Below the pieces are notes generated by a model. That model was not told the origin of the DNA and ran no database searches. It saw only the letters and a list, made by a program, of their open reading frames with translations. A stretch of 64,000 nucleotides of DNA. It comes from CAG-170 sp022779365. GTDB lineage: Bacteria > Bacillota > Clostridia > Oscillospirales > Oscillospiraceae. Of this stretch, positions 36,311-45,305 are shown one piece after another (position 1 is the stretch's first letter; each line of letters opens with the position of its first letter). A program made the translations under genes and the position numbers. The stretch is from positions 121,056-185,055 of the forward strand of contig JALFSI010000040.1 of NCBI GenBank assembly GCA_022779365.1. The letters run 5' to 3'.

Positions 36311-37348
36311 ATGACAAAGAGAATTATGGTGGGCAGCGTCCCTGTGGGCGGCGGCGCGCCGGTGAGCATCCAGTCGATGCTGAACACCCGCACGACCGAC
36401 GTCGAGGGGTCGCTCGCACAGCTAGATGCGCTGGCGGCGGCGGGCTGCCAGATCGCGCGGCTTGCCGTGCCTGACCGCGAGGCGGCGCACGGCTTTGCCG
36501 AAATCTGCAAATATTCGCCGCTGCCGCTGGTGGCGGACATCCATTTTGACTACCGTCTGGCGATCCTGGCTGCCGAGGGCGGCGCGGCAAAGATCCGCAT
36601 CAACCCCGGCAACATCGGGGGCGAGGATCGCGTGCGCGCGGTGGTGGATGCGTGCCGTGCGCGGCACATCCCCATCCGCATCGGTGTGAACGGCGGAAGT
36701 CTTGACAAGGCGCTTCTGCAAAAATACGGGCACCCGACGCCGGAAGCCTTAGTGGAAAGCGCGTTTTCGCACATCCGCCTGCTGGAGGCGTGCGATTTTA
36801 CGGACATCTGCGTGTCGATGAAGTCGAGCAGCGTCCCGCTCATGATGCAGGCATACCGGCTGTTTTCCGAGCAGTCCGACTACCCGCTGCACGTCGGCGT
36901 GACCGAGACCGGCACGGAATATATGGGCACGATCAAATCCGCCATGGGCATCGGCGGGCTTTTGTGCATGGGCATCGGCGATACGGTGCGCGTTTCGCTC
37001 ACGGCTGACCCTGTGCGCGAGGTCGTTGCGGCGAAGGCGATCTTAAAGGCGGCGGGCGTGCGGCAGGGCGGCGTGAATATCATTTCTTGCCCGACCTGCG
37101 GGCGCACGCGCATTGACCTCATCGGGCTGGCAAGCCGCGTGGAGCAGGCGCTGGCGGACTGCGAAAAGCCGCTGACCGTGGCGGTGATGGGCTGCATCGT
37201 GAACGGACCGGGCGAGGCGCGCGAGGCGGACATCGGCATTGCCGGCGGCGAGGACTGCGGGGTGCTGTTTGTGCGCGGCGAGCAGAAAATGCGCCTGCCG
37301 TATGACGAGCTGCTGCCGGAATTATTGCGGCAAATCGAACAACTTTAA
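36311..37348 (+). CDS. ispG: 4-hydroxy-3-methylbut-2-enyl diphosphate synthase
   Basis: A 345-residue Fe-S enzyme of the MEP pathway. It begins RIMVGSVPVGGGAPVSIQSMLNTRTTD in outline, with VADIHFDYRLA and KIRINPGNIG in the TIM barrel. The cluster ligands are Cys260 and Cys263 (SCPTCGR) and the Cys in MGCIVNGPGE. The ATG after GAGGGG is preferred. With dxr two genes upstream, this operon encodes two steps of one pathway. In Bacillus the corresponding slot holds proS. Confidence 0.96.
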   Translation: MTKRIMVGSVPVGGGAPVSIQSMLNTRTTDVEGSLAQLDALAAAGCQIARLAVPDREAAHGFAEICKYSPLPLVADIHFDYRLAILAAEGGAAKIRINPGNIGGEDRVRAVVDACRARHIPIRIGVNGGSLDKALLQKYGHPTPEALVESAFSHIRLLEACDFTDICVSMKSSSVPLMMQAYRLFSEQSDYPLHVGVTETGTEYMGTIKSAMGIGGLLCMGIGDTVRVSLTADPVREVVAAKAILKAAGVRQGGVNIISCPTCGRTRIDLIGLASRVEQALADCEKPLTVAVMGCIVNGPGEAREADIGIAGGEDCGVLFVRGEQKMRLPYDELLPELLRQIEQL

Positions 37349-37374
37349 GCATTTTTACACCAAAGAGGAACGAC

Positions 37375-40300
37375 ATGGAGCGGGAAGTATCTTTTTTGAG
37401 CCTGTTCCCGGATTACGAGCCGGAGGACGAGCAGCGGGCGCTGCTGTCTGCGCTGCGGCTGCGCGACGCGCAGCTCGACCGCGCGGCGCGGACGATCACG
37501 CTGGAGCTGGACTCAGAGGTTTACATAACTGAAGAACTGCTGGACACAGCCCGCGCCGCGATCGAACAGCAGTACGGGCTGCGGGCGCTGGAATTGCAGG
37601 TGCATTATCCCGAAAGCGCGCTGGAGACGCTGCCACCGCGGGCGCTGTACCGCGCATTCACGCAGGCGTATTCTCCGGCGGCGGCGAGCCTTGCCGGGGC
37701 GCGGTGGGAGATCACGCGCGAGCGTATTGACGTGCATCTGCCCGCCAACGGGCGCGCGGAGCTGCTGGAGCACGTTCCGAAGGTCCAGCGGTTTATTGAA
37801 GAGCGCTTCGGCGTGCGTGTGCCGATCGAGATCCACGCGCACAGCGAGCGCTCGGCACAGGAGCTGTTTGCCGAAACGGAGCGTATCCGCCGCGAGGCGA
37901 TGAAAAACGCGCCCGTGGTCGCCGCCGCCAAGGAGCGCGCGGCAAAGCCGTCCGCCCCCATGCCGGAGAACTGGATCTTCGGCAGGCCCTTCCGCGCCGA
38001 GCCCACGCCGATGAAAGACCTGAACCTCGATATGTACCGCGTGTGCGTGCAGGGTAAGGTCTTTGCGGTCAACCACCGGGAGCTGAAAAAGCGCGGGGCG
38101 TGGGTGGTGAGCTTTGATGTGACGGACTACACCGGCTCGGTGCGCGTGAACCAGTTCATGGAGACGGACAAGGCAAAGCCCATTCTGGAAAAGATCAAAG
38201 CCCCCGGAATGTGGGTGACGATCCAGGGCAAGATGACCTTTGACCGCTATGACAACGAAATGGTGATGCAGCCGAACTCCATCGGCGAGGTCTCCGCGCC
38301 CAAGCGCCGCGACAGTGCGCCGGAAAAGCGCGTGGAGCTGCATCTGCATACGGCGATGTCCGCCATGGACGCGCTGACCAAGACCGCCGACGCGGTCAAG
38401 CGCGCCGCGTCGTGGGGGCATCGCGCCATCGCCATCACTGACCACGGCTGCGTCCACTCGTTCCCGGACGCGATGAAGGCGGCGAGCAAGGCAAAGGTCG
38501 CGGGCACGGAGGAGAATATTCAGATCCTCTATGGCTGCGAGGGATATTATGTAAACGATGTAGACGACCGCATCGCCGTGCACGTCACGCTGAACGCGCC
38601 GGTGGGCTGCGAATATGTGGCGTTCGATCTGGAAACGACGGGGCTTTCGTCGCAGCACGACGTCATCATTGAGATCGGCGCGGCGCGCATGAAGGACGGC
38701 GAGGTGCTGGAAAAATTCGAGTCGTTCGTCGCACCGGGAAGACTTCTGGACGCGAAGATCGTCGAGCTGACCGGCATTACCGATGCAATGCTCGCCGGCG
38801 CGCCGGATATTTCTACGGCGCTGCCGAAATTTTTGGAATTTGTGGGCGACCGCCCGCTGTGCGCGCACAACGCGGATTTTGACGTCGGCTTTATCAAGGC
38901 GGCGTGCGAACGGCTGGGCATCGACTATGACCCAACGTATCTCGACACGCTCGTGCTGGCGCAGAATCTGATGCCGGAGCTGAATAAATTCAAGCTCGAC
39001 ATCGTGGCAAACGCCCTGAGTCTGCCGGAATTTAACCACCACCGTGCGTCGGATGACGCCGTCACCTGCGGGCTGCTGCTGTCAAAATTCTTCACGATGC
39101 TGCGTGAGCGCGGCATTGAGCGCCTGCCGGAGGTGAATCCGCTGATGGCGACGCTGCGCTCCGGCGGCAAAATTCTGGACCGCCGCGCGCGGCATATCAT
39201 CGTGTTTGCGAAAAACTCGGTGGGACTGCGCAACCTCTACCGACTGGTCTCGCTGGGCAATCTGGAATATTTCAAGCGCGTGCCCATCATGCCGAAGTCG
39301 GAGCTGCTCAAATGGCGCGAGGGGCTCATCATCGGCTCGGCGTGCGAGGCGGGCGAGCTGTTTCAGGCGGTCGTGGAGCACAAGAGCTGGTCAGAGCTGC
39401 GGCGGCTGGCGTCGTTCTACGACTTTTTGGAGATCCAGCCCATCTGCAACAACCGCTTCATGCTCGACAAGGGCATGGCGGAGAGCGAGGACGAGCTGCG
39501 CGGCTTCAACCGCACCATCGTAAAGCTCGGTGAGGAGCTCGGAAAGCCCGTCTGCGCCACGGGCGACGTGCATTTCCTCGACCCGGAGGACGAAATTTAC
39601 CGCCACATCCTGCTTGCCACCAAGCAGATGCAGGACGCGGACCGTCCGCTGCCGCTGTATTTCAAAACGACGGACGAGATGCTGGAGGAATTTTCGTATC
39701 TGGGCGCGGAAAAGGCGCATGAGGTCGTGGTGACGAATCCGAATCTCATCGCAGACTGGTGCGACGATGTACGTCCCGTGCCGCACAATCTGTTTGCGCC
39801 GAAGATCGAAAACTCTGTGGAGGACCTGCAAAAGCTGGTATACGGCAAGCTGGAGCGGCTGTACGGCGAAGATCCGCCGGAGCTGATCCGCAAGCGCGTG
39901 GACACGGAGATGCACGACATCATTTCGTGCCATTACGACGTCATTTATATGTCGGCGCAGAAGCTGGTGCAGAACTCACTGGAGCATGGGTATCTCGTCG
40001 GCTCGCGTGGGTCAGTCGGCTCGTCCATCGTGGCGTTTTTGTCCGGCATTACGGAGGTCAACTCCTTCCCGCCGCATTACCGCTGCCCGCAGTGTCATTT
40101 TACGACGTTCGACGTGCCCGACGGCTGCGCCTGCGGCGCGGATCTGCCGGATGCGGTGTGCCCCAAGTGCGGCGCGCGGCTGGAGAAGGACGGGTTCAAC
40201 ATCCCGTTTGAGACGTTCCTCGGCTTCGGCGGCGATAAAGTGCCGGATATTGACCTGAACTTCTCAGGCGAATATCAGGCGAAGGCGCACGCCTACTGCG

Positions 40301-41670
40301 TGGAAATGTTCGGTAAGACGCACGTCTTCCGTGCCGGGACGATCGGCACGGTGGCGGAAAAGACGGCGTATGGCTATGTGAAAAAATACCTTGCCGAGCG
40401 CGAGATGACCGTCCCCAAGGCGGAGGAAAACCGGCTGGCGGCGGGCTGCGTGGACGTCAAGCGCACGAGCGGGCAGCACCCCGGCGGTCTGGTCGTCATC
40501 CCGCAGGAGAACGAAATTTGGGATTTCTGCCCCGTGCAGCACCCGGCGGACGATAAGGACTCCGAGTGGATCACGACGCATTTTGAATACCACGCCATGG
40601 AGGAAAATCTCCTCAAACTCGATATGCTGGGGCATGACGACCCGACGATGATCCGTATGCTCGAGGATATGACGGGCGTGGACGCGCAGAAGATCCCGCT
40701 GGACGATCAGGACACGATGTCCATCTTCACCTCCAGCAAAATTCTCGGCTTTGAGGACGATCCCATCCTCGGACCGGTCGGCTCGTGCGCCATCCCGGAA
40801 TTTGGCACGGGCTTCACGCGCGGGATGCTTCAGGAGACACAGCCGACGAAATTCGACACGCTCATCCGCCTGTCGGGCTTTTCGCACGGTACGGACGTGT
40901 GGCTCGGAAACGCCCGCGACCTGATTTTGTCCAAGACCGCGACGGTCGGCGAAGCGATCGGCTGCCGCGACGATATTATGCTCTATCTGATCCGCTGCGG
41001 AATGCCCGAAAAGCGGTCGTTCAAGATCATGGAGGCGGTGCGAAAGGGCAGGGGACTGCCCGACGGTGCGGAGGAGGAGATGAAGGCGGCTGGCGTGCCG
41101 GATTGGTACATCGGCTCGTGCAAGAAGATCAAATATCTCTTCCCGAAGGCGCACGCCACGGCGTATGTGATGATGGCGTTCCGCATCGCGTGGTTCAAGG
41201 TGCACCAGCCGCTGGCGTTTTACGCGGCGTATTTTTACCGCCGCAGCCAGAAGGGCGGCTTTGACGCGGCGGTGATGACGCGCGGCATCGAGGCGGTCAA
41301 GCAGAAGCTCCAGCAGATCAAGGAGGACGAGGACGCCACGGCGAAGGATGAGGACCTGCTCACCACGCTGGAGGTGTGCTACGAGTTTTACCTGCGCGGC
41401 TTTACATTCGCGCCCATCGACCTGTACCGCTCGCACGCGACGAAGTTCCTCATTGAGGACGGGCGGTTGCTGCCGCCGTTCGTGTCAGTGTCGGGACTGG
41501 GCGAGACGGCGGCGTGGGATATCATGGAAGGACGCAAGGGCAAGCAGTTCATCTCCATCGAGGAGTTCTCCGCCGCGTGCCCCAAGGTATCCAAAACGCA
41601 CATCGAGGATCTCAAGCGCGCCGGCGCGTTCGGCGATCTGCCGGAGACGAGCCAGATCACGCTGTTCTGA
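37375..41670 (+). CDS. polC: DNA polymerase III alpha subunit, Gram-positive type (PolC)
   Basis: A 1431-residue replicative polymerase. Domains run in this order: N-terminal region; OB fold (VCVQGKVFAVNHRELKKRGA); PHP domain (VELHLHTAMSAMDALTK, AITDHG); an inserted DEDD proofreading exonuclease (VAFDLETTGLSSQHD, LCAHNADFDVGFI); resumed PHP; then the palm with a zinc cluster (CPQC, CPKC) and catalytic PDIDLNFSGEYQ. FPKAHATAYVMMAFRIAWFK near the end is also typical. The length is normal and no break is seen. A strong terminator follows. Confidence 0.97.
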   Translation: MEREVSFLSLFPDYEPEDEQRALLSALRLRDAQLDRAARTITLELDSEVYITEELLDTARAAIEQQYGLRALELQVHYPESALETLPPRALYRAFTQAYSPAAASLAGARWEITRERIDVHLPANGRAELLEHVPKVQRFIEERFGVRVPIEIHAHSERSAQELFAETERIRREAMKNAPVVAAAKERAAKPSAPMPENWIFGRPFRAEPTPMKDLNLDMYRVCVQGKVFAVNHRELKKRGAWVVSFDVTDYTGSVRVNQFMETDKAKPILEKIKAPGMWVTIQGKMTFDRYDNEMVMQPNSIGEVSAPKRRDSAPEKRVELHLHTAMSAMDALTKTADAVKRAASWGHRAIAITDHGCVHSFPDAMKAASKAKVAGTEENIQILYGCEGYYVNDVDDRIAVHVTLNAPVGCEYVAFDLETTGLSSQHDVIIEIGAARMKDGEVLEKFESFVAPGRLLDAKIVELTGITDAMLAGAPDISTALPKFLEFVGDRPLCAHNADFDVGFIKAACERLGIDYDPTYLDTLVLAQNLMPELNKFKLDIVANALSLPEFNHHRASDDAVTCGLLLSKFFTMLRERGIERLPEVNPLMATLRSGGKILDRRARHIIVFAKNSVGLRNLYRLVSLGNLEYFKRVPIMPKSELLKWREGLIIGSACEAGELFQAVVEHKSWSELRRLASFYDFLEIQPICNNRFMLDKGMAESEDELRGFNRTIVKLGEELGKPVCATGDVHFLDPEDEIYRHILLATKQMQDADRPLPLYFKTTDEMLEEFSYLGAEKAHEVVVTNPNLIADWCDDVRPVPHNLFAPKIENSVEDLQKLVYGKLERLYGEDPPELIRKRVDTEMHDIISCHYDVIYMSAQKLVQNSLEHGYLVGSRGSVGSSIVAFLSGITEVNSFPPHYRCPQCHFTTFDVPDGCACGADLPDAVCPKCGARLEKDGFNIPFETFLGFGGDKVPDIDLNFSGEYQAKAHAYCVEMFGKTHVFRAGTIGTVAEKTAYGYVKKYLAEREMTVPKAEENRLAAGCVDVKRTSGQHPGGLVVIPQENEIWDFCPVQHPADDKDSEWITTHFEYHAMEENLLKLDMLGHDDPTMIRMLEDMTGVDAQKIPLDDQDTMSIFTSSKILGFEDDPILGPVGSCAIPEFGTGFTRGMLQETQPTKFDTLIRLSGFSHGTDVWLGNARDLILSKTATVGEAIGCRDDIMLYLIRCGMPEKRSFKIMEAVRKGRGLPDGAEEEMKAAGVPDWYIGSCKKIKYLFPKAHATAYVMMAFRIAWFKVHQPLAFYAAYFYRRSQKGGFDAAVMTRGIEAVKQKLQQIKEDEDATAKDEDLLTTLEVCYEFYLRGFTFAPIDLYRSHATKFLIEDGRLLPPFVSVSGLGETAAWDIMEGRKGKQFISIEEFSAACPKVSKTHIEDLKRAGAFGDLPETSQITLF

Positions 41671-41684
41671 GCACGCAAAAGAAT

Positions 41685-41718
41685 GGGGTGCGGCGCATCA
41701 GCGCCGCACCCCGGTTTT
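41685..41718. terminator. Bidirectional terminator between polC and the NhaC-type gene
   Basis: GGGGTGCGGCGC and GCGCCGCACCCC form a perfect 12-bp stem with T-rich sequence to the right. Confidence 0.8.
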
Positions 41719-41730
41719 TATTTGCTCTTT

Positions 41731-43485
41731 TTATTTGCCTTTTTTATTGGCGGCGGCGCGGATGATGAGGAGCGTGCCGACCATAAGGACAATGCCGATG
41801 GGCAGGCAGATGAGCCAGCTGCGGATGAAGCCTGCGATGATATACGCCACAAACGACACCGCCGCGGCGGTCATAGCGTAGGGAAGCTGCGTGGTGACGT
41901 GGTCGATGTGCACGCACTGCGCACCCGCCGACGCCATGATGGTGGTATCGGAGATGGGAGAGCAGTGGTCGCCGCAGACCGCGCCCGCCATGCAGGCGGA
42001 GATGGAGATGATCATCAGCTCGTTCGAGAGGTTGCCGTCAAAGACATTGACGACGATCGGGATGAGGATGCCAAACGTGCCCCAGGACGTGCCGGTGGCA
42101 AAGCTCAGACCGCAGCCGATCAGGAAGATGATCGCGGGCAGCAGCGACAGGAAGCTGCCGGCAGAGCCGCGCACGAGCGCCGCGACGTACTGCTGCGCGC
42201 CGAGCGAGTCGGTCATTGCCTTGAGCGTCCACGCGAACGTCAAGATCAGGATGGCGGGGACCATGGACTTGAAGCCCTCGGGGATGGCGTCCATGCACTC
42301 AGTGAATTTCATCACGCGCGTGGCGAGGAAGAAGATGATGGTGAGGATCATGGCGATGACCGAGCCGTAGGTCAGACCGAGCGAGGCGTTCGAGCCAGAG
42401 AAAGCGTCCACAAACGACACGCCGTCAAAGAAGCCGCCGGTGTAGATCATGCCGATGACGCAGCAGACGATGAGCACGATGATCGGGAACACCAGGTGGA
42501 TGACGCGCCCGTTGGGGTTGCCCTCTTCGTTCGGCTGCTTTTCCGCGCCCGTGATGCTCGCCTTGACGCGCGATTCGTGCTTGTCGCTGAGATATTCGCT
42601 CATCTCATACATCCGCATCGGACCGTAATCGAATTTTGCGAACGTGAGCGTGAGCATCATCACGATGGTCAGCAGCGCGTAGAAGTTATACGGAATGGCG
42701 CGGATGAACAGCTCCAGACCGTTTGCACCCTCGACAAAGCCGGTGACGGCTGCCGCCCACGAGGAGATCGGGGCGATGATGCACACGGGCGCTGCCGTGG
42801 CGTCGATGAGGTAGGCGAGCTTGGGACGGGAGATGCCGTGCTTGTCCGTGACCGGACGCATGACCGAGCCGACGGTCAGGCAGTTGAAATAGTCGTCAAT
42901 GAAGATGAGCACGCCGAGGGCGACGGTGGCGAGCTGCGCGCCGACCTTGGTCTTGACGTGCTTGACAGACCATCTGCCGAACGCCGCTGAGCCGCCCGCG
43001 CGGTTCATCATCACGACCATCGCGCCGAGCACCACGAGGAAGATCAGGATGCCGACGTTGCCGGCGCTGGTGAGCGCCGTGCCGATCATGCCGTCGGCAA
43101 AGACGTGCTCGAATGTGCCGACGAGGTTAAAGTTGGAATACAGCAGACCGCCGATGAGGATGCCGATGAACAGCGACGAATAGACCTCCTTGGTCAGCAG
43201 CGCCAGCGCGATGGCAATGATGGGCGGCATGAGCGCCCAGAAGGTGCTGTAGACGTGGCTGGCGGCTTCGACTGTGCCCGCGCCGCCGCAGGTGGCGCAG
43301 ACGTGCTCTTCCTCCGCGCCGGTGTCGTAATTGGCGACGGTCACAACGCCCGCGCCCTCGCACTCCGGGCAGTCCTGCAGGCGGGTGACGCCGCGGGTGC
43401 TGACGGCGGCGTAGACCATCAGCGCGAGGATGACTGCGATCACGATCGCCGTGATGAGCGCATTGCTCCGCTTTTTCTGTTCCAT
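41731..43485 (-). CDS. NhaC-family transporter under lysine riboswitch, probable lysine transporter (LysW type)
   Basis: A 584-residue membrane protein with about twelve helices and NhaC-type motifs (VGILIFLVVLGAMVVMMNRAGG, LIFIDDYFNCLTVGSVMRPV, FATGTSWGTFGILIPIV, AGAVCGDHCSPISDTTIMAS). A lysine riboswitch lies in its leader, and NhaC-like proteins with L-boxes have been proposed as lysine transporters. Lysine uptake or exchange is therefore more likely than Na+/H+ antiport. Between helix 1 and helix 2 is a loop with two CxxCxGxG motifs (Cys39/42 and Cys63/66), like DnaJ zinc motifs and probably outside the membrane. The ATG follows AGGGAGA. Confidence 0.88.
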   Translation of the reverse strand: MEQKKRSNALITAIVIAVILALMVYAAVSTRGVTRLQDCPECEGAGVVTVANYDTGAEEEHVCATCGGAGTVEAASHVYSTFWALMPPIIAIALALLTKEVYSSLFIGILIGGLLYSNFNLVGTFEHVFADGMIGTALTSAGNVGILIFLVVLGAMVVMMNRAGGSAAFGRWSVKHVKTKVGAQLATVALGVLIFIDDYFNCLTVGSVMRPVTDKHGISRPKLAYLIDATAAPVCIIAPISSWAAAVTGFVEGANGLELFIRAIPYNFYALLTIVMMLTLTFAKFDYGPMRMYEMSEYLSDKHESRVKASITGAEKQPNEEGNPNGRVIHLVFPIIVLIVCCVIGMIYTGGFFDGVSFVDAFSGSNASLGLTYGSVIAMILTIIFFLATRVMKFTECMDAIPEGFKSMVPAILILTFAWTLKAMTDSLGAQQYVAALVRGSAGSFLSLLPAIIFLIGCGLSFATGTSWGTFGILIPIVVNVFDGNLSNELMIISISACMAGAVCGDHCSPISDTTIMASAGAQCVHIDHVTTQLPYAMTAAAVSFVAYIIAGFIRSWLICLPIGIVLMVGTLLIIRAAANKKGK

Positions 43486-43504
43486 GCGTTTTCTCTCCCT
43501 TTTC

Positions 43505-43543
43505 AAATAAAAAAGTTGCGTCATGACAGCGGCATGACGCAAC
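43505..43543 (-). terminator. Riboswitch-controlled terminator
   Basis: On the minus strand GTTGCGTCATG and CATGACGCAAC pair around CCGCTGT and are followed by TTTTTTA. The hairpin lies between the lysine aptamer and the ribosome site, the usual place for an expression platform that stops transcription when lysine is bound. Confidence 0.85.
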
Positions 43544-43585
43544 ATAAAAAGCTATGTTTCGTACATGACAGCGCTCCACAGATCT

Positions 43586-43723
43586 GTGACAGTCCGGCAG
43601 ATATTCTCTGCCGTCCCAGAAACGGCGTCCCGGCAGGACGGTCGTTCCTTCGGCGAAGTCCCCTTTCCGCTCCCCGGTGCCGCCGGGTGTGCGAGCGTAC
43701 TGATGTTCTTCGCAACCTCTATC
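43586..43723 (-). promoter_or_regulatory. Lysine riboswitch (L-box)
   Basis: Read on the minus strand, the conserved blocks appear in order: GATAGAGGTTGCGA, AGTA, GGGGAGCGGAAAGG, TTCGCCGAAGG, CTGGGACGGCAG paired with CTGCCG, and ACTGTCACAG closing helix P1 with TGATAG. This matches the five-helix lysine aptamer. It controls the NhaC-type transporter through the terminator that follows. Confidence 0.92.
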
Positions 43724-43734
43724 ATAACGCGTTT

Positions 43735-43762
43735 ATTATACACGTCCGGCGGGCGGTGTCAA
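43735..43762 (-). promoter_or_regulatory. Promoter of the lysine riboswitch/transporter unit
   Basis: TTGACA, 16 bp and TATAAT match both consensus hexamers perfectly. They lie 11 bases before the aptamer. Confidence 0.85.
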
Positions 43763-43845
43763 TGGGTTTTGCAAAAAAATGCAGATCTTGGCGGATGTGA
43801 CCGATTTCTGCCGCGGCACATACAATAAGGCGGGAGGGAAGCTCT

Positions 43846-44100
43846 ATGTTTGAATACTATTTTACGTTCCGCGCGGTGACGCCCGCCCAGAGCGCGCGGA
43901 ACGTTTTGCATAGCGGCGGCGTCGCCGCCGCGATCGGGCGCGCGCCGCGGCAGCTCTCAATGCAGGGGTGCGGGTATGTGCTGCGCGTCGCGCCGCAGGC
44001 GGGGCTGCGCGCGCTGGGGCTGCTGCGCACGGCGCACGCCGCGTTCGTGCATATGTACCGGGTGTATGCCAGCGGCGCGGTGGAGGAGGTGGCGGTGTGA
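43846..44100 (+). CDS. DUF3343 family protein (putative Se/S carrier-like)
   Basis: An 84-residue protein of the DUF3343 family. The YYFTFRAVTPAQSARNVL start and the GCGYVLRV segment with a conserved-type Cys are typical. Such proteins occur beside selenium-metabolism genes and have been proposed to carry sulfur or selenium, without direct proof that I know of. It overlaps the next gene, a desulfurase-like enzyme that could load it. A possible promoter (TGACCG, 17 bp, TACAAT) lies just upstream. Confidence 0.82.
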   Translation: MFEYYFTFRAVTPAQSARNVLHSGGVAAAIGRAPRQLSMQGCGYVLRVAPQAGLRALGLLRTAHAAFVHMYRVYASGAVEEVAV

Positions 44101-45206
44101 TCTATTTTGACGCCGCCGCGACCTCCATGCCGAAGCCTCCGGCGGTGTACACGCGGGCGCTGGTCGCCATGCGCGCGTTCGCAAGTCCCGGACGGGGCGG
44201 GCATCGCGCCGCCATGCGCGCGGCAGAGGCGGTGTATGCCTGCCGCGAGGCGGCGGGGGCGCTGTTTGACGCCGAGCCGGAGCGGGTGGTGTTCACGATG
44301 AACGCCACGCATGGGCTGAACATCGCCATCAAAACGCTCCTGCGCGCGGGCGACGAGGCGGTCATCTCCGGCTTTGAGCACAATGCCGTCACGCGTCCGC
44401 TCCACAAGCTCGGCGTGCGCACAGTCGTTGCGGGGCGAAAGCTCTTTGACCCGGAGGACACGCTGCACGCGTTTGACCGCGCCATCACCGAAAAGACGCG
44501 CGCGGTCATCTGCACGCACGTCTCGAATGTGTTCGGTTATATCCTGCCGGTCGAAAAAATCGCGGCACTGTGCCTGGAACGCGGCGTGCCGCTGATCCTC
44601 GACGCGTCACAGTCGGCGGGCGTACTGCCGGTGCATTTGCGGGAGCTCGGCGCGGCGTTCATCGCCATGCCGGGGCACAAGGGGCTGTACGGTCCGCAGG
44701 GGACGGGGATCCTGCTGTGCGGGCGGATGCCGGAGAGCCTGCTGGAGGGCGGGACGGGGAGCTTATCGGAGCTTCCGCAGATGCCGGACTTTCTGCCGGA
44801 CGCGGCGGAGGCGGGCACGCAGAACGTGACGGGCATTTACGCGCTCTCCGCTGGGCTGGAATTTATCCGGCAGCGCGGAGAAAAGTCGATTTTGGAGCAC
44901 GAGGTGCGGCTGCGACGCCGGCTTTCGCAGGCGCTGCGCGAACTTCCCGGCGCAGAAATTTATGAGGGCGCGCCGCAGACAGGTGTTTTGTCGGTGAATT
45001 TTCACGGTGAGGACTGCGAACGCGCGTCGCAGCGGCTGGCGGAGCACGGTATTGCCGTGCGTGCCGGGCTGCACTGCGCGCCGCTGGCGCACGAGAGCGC
45101 TGGGACGCTGAAAACGGGCACGGTGCGCTTCAGCTTCAGCGCGTTCAACACAGAACGGCAGGTGGCGCGGGCGGCGGCAGTTCTGAAAAATTCTGAGCAT
45201 TCCTAG
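44097..45206 (+). CDS. Cysteine desulfurase-like aminotransferase class V (TIGR01977 type)
   Basis: A 369-residue PLP enzyme. It starts IYFDAAATSMPKP, with TMNATHGLNIAI, DASQSAGVLPVHL and the PLP lysine in MPGHKGLYGPQGTG. A possible catalytic Cys lies in GLHCAPLAHES. The GTG start overlaps the DUF3343 stop (GTGA) and follows GGAGGAGG, so the pair is translationally coupled. The closest type I recognise is the family linked to selenium-dependent molybdenum hydroxylase loci. No selD or selenium gene is in the window, so sulfur transfer without selenium is also possible. Confidence 0.85.
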   Translation: MIYFDAAATSMPKPPAVYTRALVAMRAFASPGRGGHRAAMRAAEAVYACREAAGALFDAEPERVVFTMNATHGLNIAIKTLLRAGDEAVISGFEHNAVTRPLHKLGVRTVVAGRKLFDPEDTLHAFDRAITEKTRAVICTHVSNVFGYILPVEKIAALCLERGVPLILDASQSAGVLPVHLRELGAAFIAMPGHKGLYGPQGTGILLCGRMPESLLEGGTGSLSELPQMPDFLPDAAEAGTQNVTGIYALSAGLEFIRQRGEKSILEHEVRLRRRLSQALRELPGAEIYEGAPQTGVLSVNFHGEDCERASQRLAEHGIAVRAGLHCAPLAHESAGTLKTGTVRFSFSAFNTERQVARAAAVLKNSEHS

Positions 45207-45223
45207 AAATTCTCCGACGAGAC

Positions 45224-45252
45224 TTGCGCGGCGGAGGGAAGTGCGGTATAAT
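45224..45252 (+). promoter_or_regulatory. Promoter of cdaA-cdaR
   Basis: TTGCGC, 17 bp and a perfect TATAAT lie 53 bases before cdaA. Confidence 0.7.
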
Positions 45253-45305
45253 AAGCTACGATTATAAGTATAACTGCGCGCTGATCCCGATTCAGGAGTG
45301 TTGCT

